A DNA stretch of 64,000 bases from the NCBI RefSeq assembly GCF_001640805.2, contig NC_066844.1:1358008-1422007 (forward strand), in the 5' to 3' direction. Made by a program: the position numbers and the translations under genes. The stretch is from Lates calcarifer. Lineage: Eukaryota > Chordata > Actinopteri > Centropomidae. Under the pieces are notes generated by a model. It made no database searches, was not told the origin of the DNA, and was given only the letters and a program-made list of their open reading frames with translations. Shown one piece after another: positions 40,546 through 53,253 of this stretch; within the stretch, counting starts at the first letter, position 1; the number at the start of each line of letters is the position of its first letter.

Positions 40546-42602
40546 GTTTAAGTGAGTGAGAGTTGGACTGATGGAAAGAAAGAACAACTCCCACATTTCT
40601 CACATTCACATATTTATCAGAGCTAATACTGACATATTTAAATTAGGGCTGCAACTAACAATTATTTTATCTGCCAAATATTTTTTACTATTAATCAATC
40701 AAACATTTTGTCTTTAAAATGTCAGAAAATGATGAAAAGTGCCGTCCTCATGTTCCCCATGTCCGCGATGACCAAGAGTCTTGTTTTGTCTTGTTTGCCT
40801 TAAAAATACTTTTTTTAAAGGATGATCTATTAATTGACTAATCAAACTAATCATTTCAGAGCTAATTTAGTTTCCACTATATGAAAATTCATACATTTTG
40901 AGTTTGATAGACTGAGGATGAAATCAGAAATGTAAAAACTGCTGCAATACAAAACAAACATTTTATTTAATGATGCAACAAATAAACTAAAGTTTCTTTG
41001 TTTCACAGTAAAAGTTAAGAAAAGAGCAAACAAGTCAGACAAGTCAGTGAGGAACAACAGCGTCGTCCTGGTGGATTACCAGCTGATGGGACCAAAGAGC
41101 AGGTCCACTGAGAAAACTGTACTGTTTTCAAACAACCTTGTTAATGTCAGTGAAATTAATCAGCTGTTCTCCTCTGAGCATGCCGCAACTTGTTTTTAAT
41201 TTACTAAAAAAAAAAAAAAAAAGCCATTAAGAGCAAATGATCAACTTAAATATCACAGCTAATAGAGCAGAGACCAGCTCCTTCTTTTAATGTCAATAAT
41301 GAGAAACTCTCTCAGAAGACTTATCTAATAAACCCCTTTGATGCCGTGTGTGTGCAGTGCATGCTGAATGCTACATAACAAGCTACCCCAGTGTGTGTGT
41401 GACCTTTACTGTCAGGGCCTAATGAGGGCTGATGAGGTGGTTTCATGCTCTGTGTCCTGCAGCATCACTCACTTCCTGAATACACCGAGGGTTTCTGCAA
41501 ATGTCAGGAGGTCCCAAAGGTCTTTCCTGAGTTTACTCACGCAGGTGAAAACAGAAGGAGGAAGCAGTGATGGCATAACCAAAGACTTCGCAGAGTAGAG
41601 TTTCTTTGTACTTCAGGGCTACAACAAAGTTACTAAACACAACACAGTGTTAATGCAGACTTGACCTCTCCATAACAAAATATCTTGACAGACAGAGCAG
41701 ACCAGAGGCAGATTCTCCCTTTCCCTTTAACATCACAAGGCCCTTTAAACAATCAACCACTGTAAAAGGAAAGATTAGATAATTAAAGCAACTTTACGTA
41801 ACTGTTTTACCTTAAAATATGTAACAATCTCAGAATTATTTTGAACTGTAGATCAGTTAAAAAGACTTAAAAATCAAAACCAGCGTTCATCTCTGATATC
41901 CAGCCTGGAAACTGACAGAAATATCAAGAAGTAGAAACAGAGTTTGGTGTGTTTGTTACAGTGACAGCACTTCCTGCTCCAGAAGCAGGGAATCATGGGT
42001 AATATACACCATTTGGATGACCCAATAGAATTAACTACCACTCATGGCTGCAGAGGACACTGCTGCTCAGCAACGTTACATTTTCTTGTAACATTGCATT
42101 TCTTCTGAAGTTACAAAAAAAAGAAAGAAACAAAATCAAATTATCAGTCACAGCGCAGCTCTGCACTGATTGTATACAAATCACATGAATCAGATGATGA
42201 AGTGTGTCATTTAACAAGGCTCTGACCTCCTCTGAGACCATAATGTTAAACCTCACAGATGATTTCTAAACATCTAAAAAATGAACCAATGTGCTGAGGT
42301 TTGACTGGAGGAACAATTTCAAGCACTTTTTTCCCACAGATTTCCACTGATTCAACTTGTCATGAGGATTCAGTTACAGCATAGGGTTTGCCTGTGATGT
42401 TCAACTTGAAAAATGTATGAGGCCTTCACACTGTGGAGTTAAAATTCTTCTTTTTCTTCCACACAGGTCTTGAGATGAGGCTTTATCATCCCTGATGATG
42501 GCACCAAATGAAAAGTCAAAATTCAGTACACTGAAATGTGTACTTGCAAATTTACTTTAGCGTGTTTGTAAATTTACTTTCATGCTGTGTGTACATGCAG
42601 GA

Positions 42603-42663
<61 letters not shown>

Positions 42664-42700
42664 TACATGTGGTATCTAAACCTACTCAATCCTCAGATGA
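40546..42700. other. Non-coding stretch before the receptor array
   Basis: No exon recognised. It contains a segment (about 40640-40860) with tgactaatcaaactaatcat, and a sister phrase at 39635-39665, typical of a dispersed fish repeat. There is also a poly-A run (41204-41221) and a (CA)n tract of about 55 nt (42605-42659). Confidence 0.5.
42605..42659. repeat. (CA)n microsatellite
   Basis: About 27 uninterrupted CA units, lying just upstream of the receptor A promoter. Confidence 0.95.
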
Positions 42701-42713
42701 TTGCCAACCAGAC

Positions 42714-42780
42714 CACATATAAAGTCTGAACATTCCTGAAGCCACAGTGTTGGCGTGATGAGCTAAATGCACTGACTAAG
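42714..42780 (+). promoter_or_regulatory. Receptor A: TATA-like box and leader exon
   Basis: catataaagt at about 42716-42725 is a TATA-like box. A short exon would follow and end ...actaag at 42780 before gtaagg. Receptor B has the same arrangement (…aactaag then gtaagt), which supports a conserved non-coding leader exon. The matching acceptor is ttagatcttcag at 43722, 12 nt before the ATG. Confidence 0.5.
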
Positions 42781-43734
42781 GTAAGGAACTGTGCAGTCAT
42801 GTGACTTCAGACAAGTGTCCTGTTATTCTGACACATACTGTATACGACCCTGTAAGAACCAGGTTAGCTGCTTTTACATTGTTTTACTGGTGTATTTTCT
42901 CTGTCAGTGTACAATGTCTTTCTTTCCTTTTCTTTTGCAGGCAATTTTATAAAATTCTCTGATCCAGATCAGCAACACTGTTTTGAGTCTGCTGGATGAA
43001 GCAATAAGAAGTTACGAGTTTGGTCAAAACCTCTGACACTAAAGCTACAGACATGACTGAAAGCAAACATTAATGCTAATGTAGATGCTGTTTTTGAAGG
43101 ACCTTGAATGTTGAATGTTGAATTTAAAAGGCTAATTAACTTCTTACGAAATGTATAAATACTGTGCATGCTATAATTATGGTTAACCATGAAGGGTTGA
43201 ATCGAGGGCAGCTGGACTTGGTTCACTGGACTCTGGACAGGACCAGCTGCTCTTGACTCAGTCCTTGAAGTGAACTTCCTGTTCTTTTCAGATCCTGAAT
43301 ATTAACTATAAGATTTTAAGTGCATTCACTTCAACTTCAAATAACAATACACTGCTTTTTATCTCTCAAGTTGATGTCCTGATCCCGAGCCTGAGGTGAA
43401 TACTGATGACTCTCAGTGAATATCTCTGCCACACATCACGATGTGATATCAAGTGATTCTCTAACAGGATATAATAATGGTTTACTGTCAGTGTGTGCTG
43501 GGAAGCTTGATATTAAAACATATTTTCAATGTACTCTTTCTTAATTAACAGGAGGAAATCCAACTAAAACATGTTTCCTCAAATATGTTATTTTTATTAT
43601 CATATGTGAAGTTTTATCTGTGAAGTTCTGGTCTTAAACTTGAGATGAATAACACTAGTATTCTTGTATTCTGTGGTTATTTTTAATATTTACTGAAATG
43701 TTTTCTCATTTGTTAGATCTTCAGCTTTGAAGAG

Positions 43735-45602
43735 ATGAACCTGTCATCTACCAATGTGACTGTGGTTATAGAGTATCGAGACTCCTTCACCAAAGCTGTG
43801 ACCAAGAATGTGATTGTTGTGGTTCTCAGCATTTCCATCAACTACATCAATGCAGGCCTCATTCACACCTTTCGCAAACACCAGGTCTGATATTCCTTTC
43901 ATTATGTGCAAACACTAATATTATTTACTCAGGAAATATGGTAAAATAAATGCATTTATTAAATTAATGATTAAGCTCCTTTGGCCCCAGTCCTTTGGTT
44001 GGGTATCTGTGTCTGATCTGACATATTTAAAAGCTGTAGAGGATATGAAGTGATGATAAAATCCATGTCACATTGAAATAACAGGTGTAATCCAAATACT
44101 GCATGGTCCTAATTCTTAACTCACTAATATGATATGAATGAAGGCCACAGCCTCTGACAGCACCTCTCCACATTAAGATGCATCCTAGGGTCATATTTCA
44201 ACTAAAAATATTAGAATAAAGTTAGATACTGTAGTTTTAAATCAGTTAACTTTGAGCTCTGGGTCAGTTTTGACACCTCTCACTGGCTTCTTCTCCATGG
44301 CAAAGGTCATGTCAGAGTAACACAAAAAATATGAGTTCTCAGGTAAGAAGCTGGAATTATTAAAACTGGCAGCTATAACATAAAGCTTTAAGTTCATTAC
44401 TTTGTCCAGGAGGGTTGTTTTTATGTTGAGTAACATTCAGGACATTGTTTGAAGAGAAAACTGACATGAGAATACAGAAGAGCTCACTCTGTAGAGTCCA
44501 GTTGTTATAAAGGAGAGCAGCAATGCAACATTACCATTAAAACATGAAAATATGTCCAGATCTGCCTTGATAACAGACAGGACACATGCAGCAGCTCTAC
44601 AGGGAACACTTTCAGTAGAAAAACAATAATACTGTGTATAACTTTTAACAAAGAAACATTAAAATTCAAGGCTGAATCTAAAATAAACTCAATAAGAAAA
44701 TATTCAGACAGGCCTGCAATCTTTCTCACAAGTTCACTCTTATTTATTTATTTTTAATTTGCTGGATCTATATATTACTTTCAATATTAGATTGTAATAA
44801 AGCATTTAATAATAGACTTTATTCTCTGCAGGTCTTCTACATGAATCCTCGGTATATCCTCTTCATTCACCTGGTGGTCAACGACATGATCCAAGTGACG
44901 CTGACCGTCATGCTGTTTGTCATCAGCTACACCATCTATAAACTCAGTGTCTCCGTCTGTGGCACCTTAATCTTGATCGCTCTGTTCACCACTGAAAACA
45001 CTCCTCTGAACCTGGCTTGCATGGCGGTGGAGTGCTACATCGCCATCTGCGTCCCCCTTCGCCACGTGCAGATCTGCACCGTCAGGAGGACTTTAATGCT
45101 GATTGGTTTAATCTGGGCAACAAGCATGGTGTCTGTTCTTCCTGATCTCTTCATCACCTTGGCCACAGAGCCGCTGGACTTCTTCAATTCCCAAGTGTTC
45201 TGTCTCAGGGAAACTGCCTTTCGAAATCCCCAAATCATCAAGAAGAGGGACATCACATACATTATCTATCTAGTTGTAGTCTGGTTTGTTATCTTTTACA
45301 CTTATTTCAAGGTCTTGTTCACTGCAAAAACTGCTAGCAAAGATGCTAAGAAAGCCAGAAACACAATCCTCCTCCATGGGTTTCAGGTGCTGTTGTGTAT
45401 GGCAACATATGCAGAACCCCTGTTAAAACATGCTCTGCTGCAATGGTTCCCTGAGAATTATACTGACTCCCTCTTTGCTACCTATATCATAGTACAGATT
45501 CTGCCACGATCCATTAGTCCAATCATCTACGGCATACGAGACAAAGCCTTCAGGAGGTATCTGAAGAGGTATCTGTTGTGTAAAGTCAGCATCCATTTAT
45601 AG
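43735..45602 (+). CDS. or131-2-like: Odorant receptor 131-2-like, gene A (intact)
   Basis: Seven-transmembrane GPCR of the teleost OR131-2-like family, expected in the cilia of olfactory neurons. Coding exon 1 (43735-43884, 50 codons) gives the N-terminus with NLS and NVT glycosylation sequons and TM1 (KNVIVVVLSISINYIN). It ends KHQ, phase 0, before gtctga. Coding exon 2 (44832-45602) begins VFYMN after a ctctgcag acceptor and carries TM2-TM7; 306 residues in all. Landmarks: HLVVNDMIQ (TM2 aspartate), MAVECYIAICVPL at the end of TM3 (ECY in place of D/ERY), a cysteine in EL2 (VFCLRET), KKARNTILLHGFQVLLCM (TM6), and SPIIYGIRDK in place of NPxxY. AATAAA at 45860 is a plausible poly(A) signal. 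No disruption seen. The ligand is unknown. Confidence 0.9.
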
Positions 45603-45859
45603 ACTAGAATTAGAGAGTTTTACCAACTATTGAAGCTTACCCCATGCCTTCACACTATTGACTTTATACATACAAAGTTTAGCCAGAGAGACTGTTATAC
45701 ATCTGTGTAAATACAAACTCATAAATGTCTGTGTGGATGGTATCACTGCCTCACTCATATGTCACTCAGTTACCTCTATCGTCAGACTAGTGTTCAAGAC
45801 TGTGTTCAAGCAAAACTTTTAGTTCATTGAAGGTACCTTTGTTACTCGTGAATGATTTC

Positions 45860-45865
45860 AATAAA
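45860..45865 (+). terminator. Candidate poly(A) signal, receptor A
   Basis: AATAAA about 258 nt after the receptor A stop codon, with T-rich sequence downstream. Position only. Confidence 0.4.
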
Positions 45866-46079
45866 TTTAATGTCTTGTTTCACCCAGTGGCACAGCCACA
45901 TCTAATAATTAAACAGTGATAACTGATAACTAAATAATTAAGAAATTTGCATTACTTCTGAAGTTTAGAAAAGTCCTAAAAATTTGCTTGAACTTGAAAT
46001 TTTTGTAAGTTTGTGAAATTATATTCCTGCCTTTTAAATGACTTTACCACTTTCTATTAATTTCCATGATCGCAAACTT

Positions 46080-46318
46080 AATCTCAGCCAACTGGTCAAG
46101 TTGCAGGAAATATGGTCACAATCTCCCCCTCTGGTCCTGAGATATGGCGTTAAATTGTTTATTGACATCATGATGTCACAGTGACCTTGACCTTTGACCA
46201 CCAAATTCTACTGAGTTCATCCTTGAGTCCACATTTGTGCCAAATTTGAAGAGATTCTCTCAAGGTGTTCCTGAGATATCACGTTCTTGAGAATGGGATG
46301 GACAGACGGACAGACATC
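46080..46318. repeat. Dispersed teleost repeat
   Basis: Contains gtgaccttgacctttgacca, ttcatccttgagtcc and ctcaaggtgttcctgagata, phrases I recognise as a highly recurrent dispersed sequence in teleost genomes. Class not assigned. A (CA)n tract follows at about 46339-46368. Confidence 0.6.
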
Positions 46319-46336
46319 TGAAACAATAAAATGTGA

Positions 46337-46367
<31 letters not shown>

Positions 46368-46414
46368 GCTGTACATGTAAATATAGGCACACGTGCATAT
46401 CCATGTGTCACCCA

Positions 46415-46533
46415 CATGTATGTATAAAACACCTTAACACGCAAACACACACCTCTTTAACACCCCTACTGTAAAGTCAGAGATTTATTGGAGCCATTAC
46501 ATTGGTGTCCTTGGTCCAAATGCATTAACTAAG
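46415..46533 (+). promoter_or_regulatory. Receptor B: TATA-like box and leader exon
   Basis: gtataaaac at about 46421-46429, then a short exon ending ...aactaag at 46533 before gtaagt. It corresponds in sequence and position to the receptor A leader. The acceptor is at 47795 (tattttcag), 10 nt before the ATG. Confidence 0.45.
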
Positions 46534-47224
46534 GTAAGTACCACTTCCTGTACACTGCAGTCATATATCTAAAAAATGATAGTAAGTAAGATATTGAATG
46601 TTACATTTGAGACTGATGCTCTGGATTGTCTGCCTGGGGTGAGCTCTCCTGTCTCTGATGCATTGAGTTTCTCTACGCAGGATTAATCTTCGCAAACTTT
46701 AACTCATCACACAGGTTCTGCAGCGTCCAGCCATGAAATGTCAATAGCAGATATTAGACTATTTTCAAAGCTTTTAAGCTTTTTGATTAGATTGAGTTTT
46801 GCTGTAACTTTCTAAAAACAGACTACACCATACAATTACAATCAATGACAAACTGACAGGTGGAAGTCTTTCCTTTGTAACGGTTGTCATGGTGGAGCAG
46901 CTAGAAAGATTGGAAGACTAGTAATAGAAACTTTCAACCCTAGGCGTTAACTTCAACAGCCTCCTTCACCTCCATATAAAACATCAGAGTACAGCAAATA
47001 CAGATGAGGGACTACCAGACTGCAGAATAAGTAGATATGGTACTACTACTTTAGTGTGAAACTAGTCACAGCGAGTGGTTAGTGTTTCCTTTGCACTCAA
47101 ACTTTGAAATGTTTGATCATCTGGTGCAATAAACTGCTTATTAACAGACACACAGGTATGAATAACAATGACATACACAACACTGACATTAATATAGAAT
47201 TAAGGGGAGCTTTATTTTTAGCAG

Positions 47225-47226
<2 letters not shown>

Positions 47227-47263
<37 letters not shown>
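47227..47263. repeat. (GT)n microsatellite
   Basis: About 18 GT units in the 5' intron of receptor B. Confidence 0.95.
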
Positions 47264-47265
<2 letters not shown>

Positions 47266-47805
47266 CTGTATGGATGTACCATGAATACATATTGTAAACA
47301 CATACTGGAGATTTGTGAGATAAATGGTTTTAATGGCAAAGACATTTTGATGATCCACAGCTCACTGTGAAGGATTACACTGCATCACATAATATAATCT
47401 GAAGTGATGCAAATGCAATGATTCTCATATATGCATAAAGTTGTGTAACGTGTTGTGTAAACTGTGTAAAGTTTTCATGACTGTATGTACTTTAGTAACA
47501 CAAATTCAAGATAATAAGGATAATTATCAGTTGGATTATTCAAATAAAAACTGTGATGATCAGAACATTTATTTTTTATCCAGGCCTCTATATTTTTGTT
47601 ATGTTGTATTTTGTTTCACTTAAACATTTAAAAAATATCAGATTAGTGATAGTGAATCAGAAAAACATTCATCTTACTTATTTTGGTCCTTTAATCAGTT
47701 TTGTCTTATATTCTGGTCCAGTAAGGTTGGTACTGTAGATGCTGTTTTGACTACTATCTGCATAATATTATGTTTTCTGTTAGCCTTATTTTCAGCTTTC
47801 AAGAG

Positions 47806-49064
47806 ATGAACGCATCGTCTACCAATGTGACGGTGGCTGTTCGTTATCAAGATTCCTTCTCTAAAGCTGTGACCAAGAATGTGATTGTTGTGGTTCTTGG
47901 GATTTCCATCAGCTACATCAATGCAGGCCTCATTCACACCTTCTGCAAACATCAGGTCTGATATTCCTTTACTGACATGCTGCCACTAATAATGAATTTA
48001 GCTGAGATCATCTGGTAGAAAAAATAACATTTTTATCATCATTAGCACTGAAGGAAAATGTGTATGTAAATGTATGTAAGATCCCCATTTAGATCAAGAA
48101 AATGTTCACATTAATGGGTGTGTATTAGTAGTATTAGTATGTTAAGATCTGATCACAGTGTGGACAGAACTGAGGACACTTAGTAAGACCAAGTATGAAT
48201 GCAAAAGCCCATTAATTAGATGTCAAACGTTACCACAAACATGGAGAATGTCAACACTGAAAAATCTATATATACTTCGGTTTTCCCCCCTCCAGATCTT
48301 CTACATGAATCCTCGGTATATCCTTTTCATTCACCTGGTGGTCAATGACATGATCCAAGTGACGCTAACCATCATCCTGTTTGTCATCAGCTACACCATC
48401 TACAAAGTCAATGTCTCCGTCTGTTGCATCTTTGTCCTGATCGCTCTGTTCACCACTGAAAACACTCCTCTGAACCTGGCTTGCATGGCGGTGGAGTGCT
48501 ACATCGCCATCTGCGTCCCCCTTCACCACGTGCAGATCTGCACCGTCAGGAGGACTTTAATGCTGATTGGTTTAATCTGGGCAACAAGCATGGTGTCTGT
48601 TCTTCCTGATCTCTTCATCACCTTGGCCACAGAGCCGACTGGACTTCTTCAATTCCCAAGTGTTCTGTCTCAGGGGAACTGTCTTCCCAAATCCTCTCAT
48701 TATCAAGAAGAGGGACATCACATACACAGTGTTTCTAGTTATAGTTTGGCTCACTATCTTTTACACATACTTCAGAATTCTGTTCACTGCAAAAACTGCT
48801 AGCAAAGATGCTAAGAAAGCCAGAAACACAATCCTCCTCCATGGGTTTCAGCTGCTGCTTTGTATGGCAACATATGCAGCCCCCCAGTTATTAAGTGCTC
48901 TGCAGCAATGGTTCCCTGAGAATTATACAGACTCCCTCTATGCTTTCTATATTATTGTACAGGTCCTGCCACGATCCATTAGTCCAATCATCTATGGCAT
49001 ACGAGACAATACTTTAAGGAAGTATCTGAAAAGGTATCTGCTGTGTAAAGTCAGAATATCCTAA
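47806..49064 (+). pseudogene. or131-2-like: Odorant receptor 131-2-like, gene B (one-base frameshift)
   Basis: Exon 1 47806-47955 (50 codons, MNASSTNVTVAVRYQDSF, TM1, ending KHQ). Exon 2 48296-49064 starts IFYMN. The protein is a close paralogue of gene A. The frame breaks in extracellular loop 2: gene A reads gagccgctggac and B reads gagccgactggac, one extra A at about 48638. Upstream the frame runs through TM4 (LPDLFITLATEP). Downstream, the correct frame resumes at VFCLRGTVFPN and is open to a normal stop at 49062 (KYLKRYLLCKVRIS). Everything else, including ECY and SPIIYGIRD, is intact. This is a very young pseudogene, a segregating null allele, or a one-base assembly error. Confidence 0.85.
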
Positions 49065-49894
49065 GAATCCATCTGCAAGAAAAAGAAAAATGGAACACTA
49101 TCACATGATAACCTATACAGTTTCACGTTATAACTTGAAAATTTAAACTGTTATATCATGAAACGTTTGACAGTTAGGGGAGAACCGGGTTGAAAGGAAG
49201 TTAAAGTTAATTATTGTGTGGATACGTCAAACCCTCACAGTTTTCACCAGGAAAAGAAAAAGTGAATTCACTTGAAGTGGTGAATGAATGACAAGTTTTG
49301 AATGACAAGTTGTGTTTATTGTTTCATGTGTCATAAACATGACCTACTGACAGATTATTTAGCCCTTAAACACATCCTGAAGTTTGCCGTGTCTGAGTTT
49401 TCCAGTGTAGACGTCTGGAGTCACTGATTGTAACAGCTGATTCATTAAAATCCACCGCTAATGCAGTTACACTGTGTGCTACAGAATTTATTACATTTAT
49501 CAAAAAATAGTATTTGAAGCAGGAATTTAAGGATATGCTAACTGTTAATGGGCTGATCTACATAGATATGAAAAAATCAGTACATAACCATATGTATTGA
49601 ATTTCAGTTTATGTGTTTAATTTGGATTTAGGCATTTTAAAGTTGAAACTTTGTCAACTTTGCTTCCTTGAAGATTAAATATGTAATGGTGACAATACCT
49701 GAATCATATTTTGGCATTTCTGTATTGCAGTTTGTTAGTTATTGTGGAAAAGATACAGACACTGATACCGATATATCTGAGAGAATCCGATTGCGTGCTC
49801 TAACACATCAGTCTTGATGGTTTATTGGTCCAACTTTACTAGTGAGGGTGTTTCAGATCAGCTGCACACACATACACACACTCAGTCCACCATC

Positions 49895-49963
49895 TTTATA
49901 TAAACTCACAGTCACAGTCATATCAAAGCAGATCAATCTCCAAATCTACATCTACTGTCTGAG
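49895..49963 (+). promoter_or_regulatory. Receptor C: TATA box and leader exon
   Basis: tttatataaa at 49895-49904 is a strong TATA box. A leader exon ends ...tctgag at 49963 before gtcagt, and its acceptor (gctttttaag) ends at 50105, 16 nt before the ATG. About 150 nt around this box are almost identical upstream of receptors D (box 53025-53034) and E (box 56596-56605), which include cagctgcacacacatacaca and tcatatcaaagcagatcaat. This is the best candidate for a shared olfactory promoter block. Confidence 0.65.
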
Positions 49964-50121
49964 GTCAGTATTCAATTGTTTATTTCACTCGACCATTTCT
50001 AATATCATACAAGATGAACAAAGGCTTTAATATTTAAGTATACAACCTTGTAAATATGTTTGTTTTATTATGACACTGTTTATTGTCTGTCTTCTGCTTT
50101 TTAAGTTCATCTGCTGCTGTT

Positions 50122-51508
50122 ATGAATTTCACACCTGGGGCCAGCAATGAGACAGAAGCTGTGAATTACCTGGACACGTTACTTATGGCTGTTGGCAGCA
50201 ATGTGACTGTTGTCGTCCTCGGCATCACCATCAACTACATCAATGCCACCATGGTCCATACATTCAACAAACATCATGTGTGTATATTTTTAAATCCACT
50301 AGTTTTTGTTGTTGGTTAAGAAAAAGAATGAGGGGGACAGAATGTGCATAATTGCTTCTCTCTTCTTCTGCTTCTCACAAACTGGTGATTTTAAAAAGTA
50401 TTTTGCTAATGTGTTGGACTTCAAGTTAGTAGAAAAGTTATCACAATCTTTGAGTGTGTGAATATTGTGTTTTGTAGCTCCTGTACCCTGCTCTGTTAAC
50501 TAATTCCTTGTTCCTAGAAGAGAACAACATTTAACTTTAAGCAGAGAAAAAACACAAAAAAACTGAAACAACAGAGAAACTGGAGCAAGAATTTGGTTGT
50601 CATTTTTTGCTTTAAGAATTACTGAAACAATTAATTAACTAATCACCATTAACAGAGGTAGAGGTTTGCCATACACTGCTGTCTAACTTTAGATTTGTAT
50701 ATTTCAGATCTTCAAGATGAACCCTCGCTTTATCCTGTTCATCCACCTGGTGGTCAACGACATGATCCAGCTCACAATCAGCATTTCTCTCTTCATCTTC
50801 ACCTACACCTTCCGCACTATCTATGTCTCCATCTGTTGCCTCTTCATCTTGCCGGCCATCTTCACCACACAAAACACCCCTCTGAATCTAGCTTTCATGG
50901 CAGCAGAGTGCTACATTGCTGTCTGCATTCCTCTCCGCTATAACTACATTTGTACAGTCAAGAGAACATATATTGTGATTGGAATAATCTGGGCAATGAG
51001 TTCACTTTCTGTCCTGCCAGATATCTTCATCCTCTTGGCCACTGAACCTCTGGAGTTCTTAAATTCAAGAGTGTACTGCTACAGGGATTCTGTGTTTAGG
51101 AGCACCTACAGTCTAAAGAAGAGGGATGCATCCCACATATTGTTTCTGGTAGTGGTTTGGCTCACTCTCTTCTACACTTACTTCAGAATTTTGTTTGTGG
51201 CCAAAGCTGCTGATGCTGATGCTAAAAAGGCGAGAAACACTATCCTCCTTCATGGCTTTCAGGTGCTGCTGTGTATGATTGTCTATGTGCGACCTATGTT
51301 ACTTCAACTTCTCACAGACTTGTTCCCAGGAGGAGTTAGATTCATAAAATTTGCTGTTTTTATTATAAACCAAATCCTCCCTCGCTTTGTTAGTCCTATT
51401 GTCTACGGGCTACGAGACAAGACTTTCAGGAAGTACTTCAAACAATATCTCCTATGCACTGTAGCATTAAGCATCTACCCAAAGACAACACTGAAGATTC
51501 CAACATAA
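50122..51508 (+). CDS. or131-2-like: Odorant receptor 131-2-like, gene C (intact)
   Basis: Exon 1 50122-50277 (52 codons: NFT and NET sequons, TM1 VVVLGITINYINATMV, ending KHH before gtgtgt). Exon 2 50708-51508 begins IFKMNPRF after tatttcag; 318 residues in all. TM2 keeps HLVVNDMIQ. TM3 ends MAAECYIAVCIPLRY, again ECY in place of D/ERY. EL2 carries RVYCYRDSV, TM6 KKARNTILLHGFQVLLCM, TM7 SPIVYGLRDKTFRKYF. It belongs to a second subgroup (C-G), clearly distinct from A/B in the N-terminus and intracellular loops. The middle of exon 2 is nearly identical to D, E and F. No disruption seen. Confidence 0.9.
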
Positions 51509-52029
51509 CATAGCTCTTATAAAATAATAAAAAGGGCTAGGTCAGATGGGGGAAAATATGAAATATTTGACCTGTAATGACTTGTCTGAATTAAAGTTTC
51601 ATCTGTACACACAACAGACCATTTTGTTTTGTGGTCCTACAGAGGGTACTCTTAAATTCACTACCAGCTTGACTCATCACATGTCCTACTGACCTCTCAG
51701 GAAACTAAACTAATGATTAAAAAATGAATGGAGGAGGAATTCCCTAAATAAAGCACTGTGTTGTTTATAAATAAAACATCATGTTTTATTCTTTAGATTT
51801 GAATAAAAGTATCTCATAATTCTTCCATTTTAAACAGCTACAGATCTTTATCAAACGTGCCATTTTTAGAAAACCCAGTACATGAGCAGATAAAGAAAAT
51901 GGTTCGTCTTAAAAGAAACAGGCTTGTAGAATTAGTGAATGGTACAGATTTTTTGACAGGGTTGATGTTGTGCAGAATTATTATTTATATTAATATATCA
52001 TCGACATTTGATACTGCTGACTGTTCTTA

Positions 52030-52700
52030 ACTCATGAGAAGACTTCACAGTATTTGTTTATTTGAGCAAGGAACAGGTTGGTAGGTTGAGTTCAAAGTTA
52101 AAAAAAGAGGAAATCCACATAAAAACAAGACAGTCCACGATGATCAGACATTCACATATACAGCCTGGAATTCAGTGGTTCCACATTCTAGGCGAGAACC
52201 TGACAGACCTCAGTTCAGGGTTATTGTTTGGCTTGAAGTGCAGCTTCTTGTAGATTTTATCAGCAGCCTCATACTGTCATTATAAACCACTAAGGGTTTC
52301 TGTGTACCAGGAACTTGCCTTTGGCATAATTTGCTAAATTATTTCTCTGGATTTATACGATCAAAAGCTTTAGATTCATCAGTAAAACACATCAAAATTG
52401 AGGCATTTTGCCTTTTCCATTAATCTAAAATTTAAAAACTATGCGTACCAGTTGCATGTTTATGTTTTAAATCAGACTGGTTGTTGGTAGTCAGGAAATA
52501 CTGTTTCAGCCTATTAATAATGTTCTATCGAGCACTTTGGACAGAATACTGGCTAAGGCTAAAGACCTGTGATTCTCTTATCTGTTTAATTGAGCAACTT
52601 TATCTTTGATGACAGGCCTTCATCAGATAAAACAGAGTCAAGTAGAGTCAAACATGGAGTTTATCAGGAGCACATTCAGTCGACAAAATTAACCTTTAAA
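52030..52700. mobile_element. Decayed LINE fragment(s) downstream of receptor C
   Basis: On the minus strand at about 52300-52440 the frame reads CFTDESKAFDRINPEK then FSKLCQRQVPG. This resembles the reverse-transcriptase segment around the first catalytic aspartate in non-LTR retrotransposons. Stop codons interrupt it. A better-preserved paralogue lies at 55890-56080, so this fragment was probably carried along by tandem duplication of the receptor unit. Confidence 0.6.
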
Positions 52701-53024
52701 GACCTTTTCAGTTAATGACACAAATAATACATAACCAAATGTATTGTATTTCAGCTTATTTTCTTGTTTGATTGGTTTTAAGTTAGGCATTGTAAACCCT
52801 ATATAGTTATGAAGGAAGGGGGGCATATTAAAGTTGAAATACAAACTTTATCATCTCTGTACTGCTGTTTGTTGTTATCGCCCAGCAGATACACTTATAC
52901 CGATATATCCAAGAGAAGACGATACAGGCTCTAACACATCAGTCTTGATGGTTTACTGGTCCAACTTTATTGTGAAGGTGTTTCAGATCAGCTGCACACA
53001 CATACACACACTCAGTCTACCATC

Positions 53025-53094
53025 TTTATATAAACTCTCAGTCACAGTCATATCAAAGCAGATCAATCTCCAAATCTACATCTACTTGTCTGAG
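53025..53094 (+). promoter_or_regulatory. Receptor D: TATA box and leader exon
   Basis: tttatataaa at 53025-53034. The leader exon ends tctgag at 53094 before gtcagc; the acceptor ctttttaag ends at 53237. It is near-identical to the receptor C block. Confidence 0.6.
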
Positions 53095-53253
53095 GTCAGC
53101 ATTGAATTGTTTATTTCACTCGACCATTTCTAATATCATACAAGATGAACAAAGGCTTTAATATTTAAGTATACAACCTTGTAAATATGTTTGTTTTTAT
53201 TATGACATTGTTTATTGTATGCCTTCTGCTTTTTAAGTTCATCTGCTGCTGTT

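Noticed and set aside
50083..50121. N-terminal extension of receptors C, D and E upstream of MNFTPG
   Set aside because: The extension begins at a non-ATG codon and crosses the acceptor ctttttaag, so it belongs to the leader intron.
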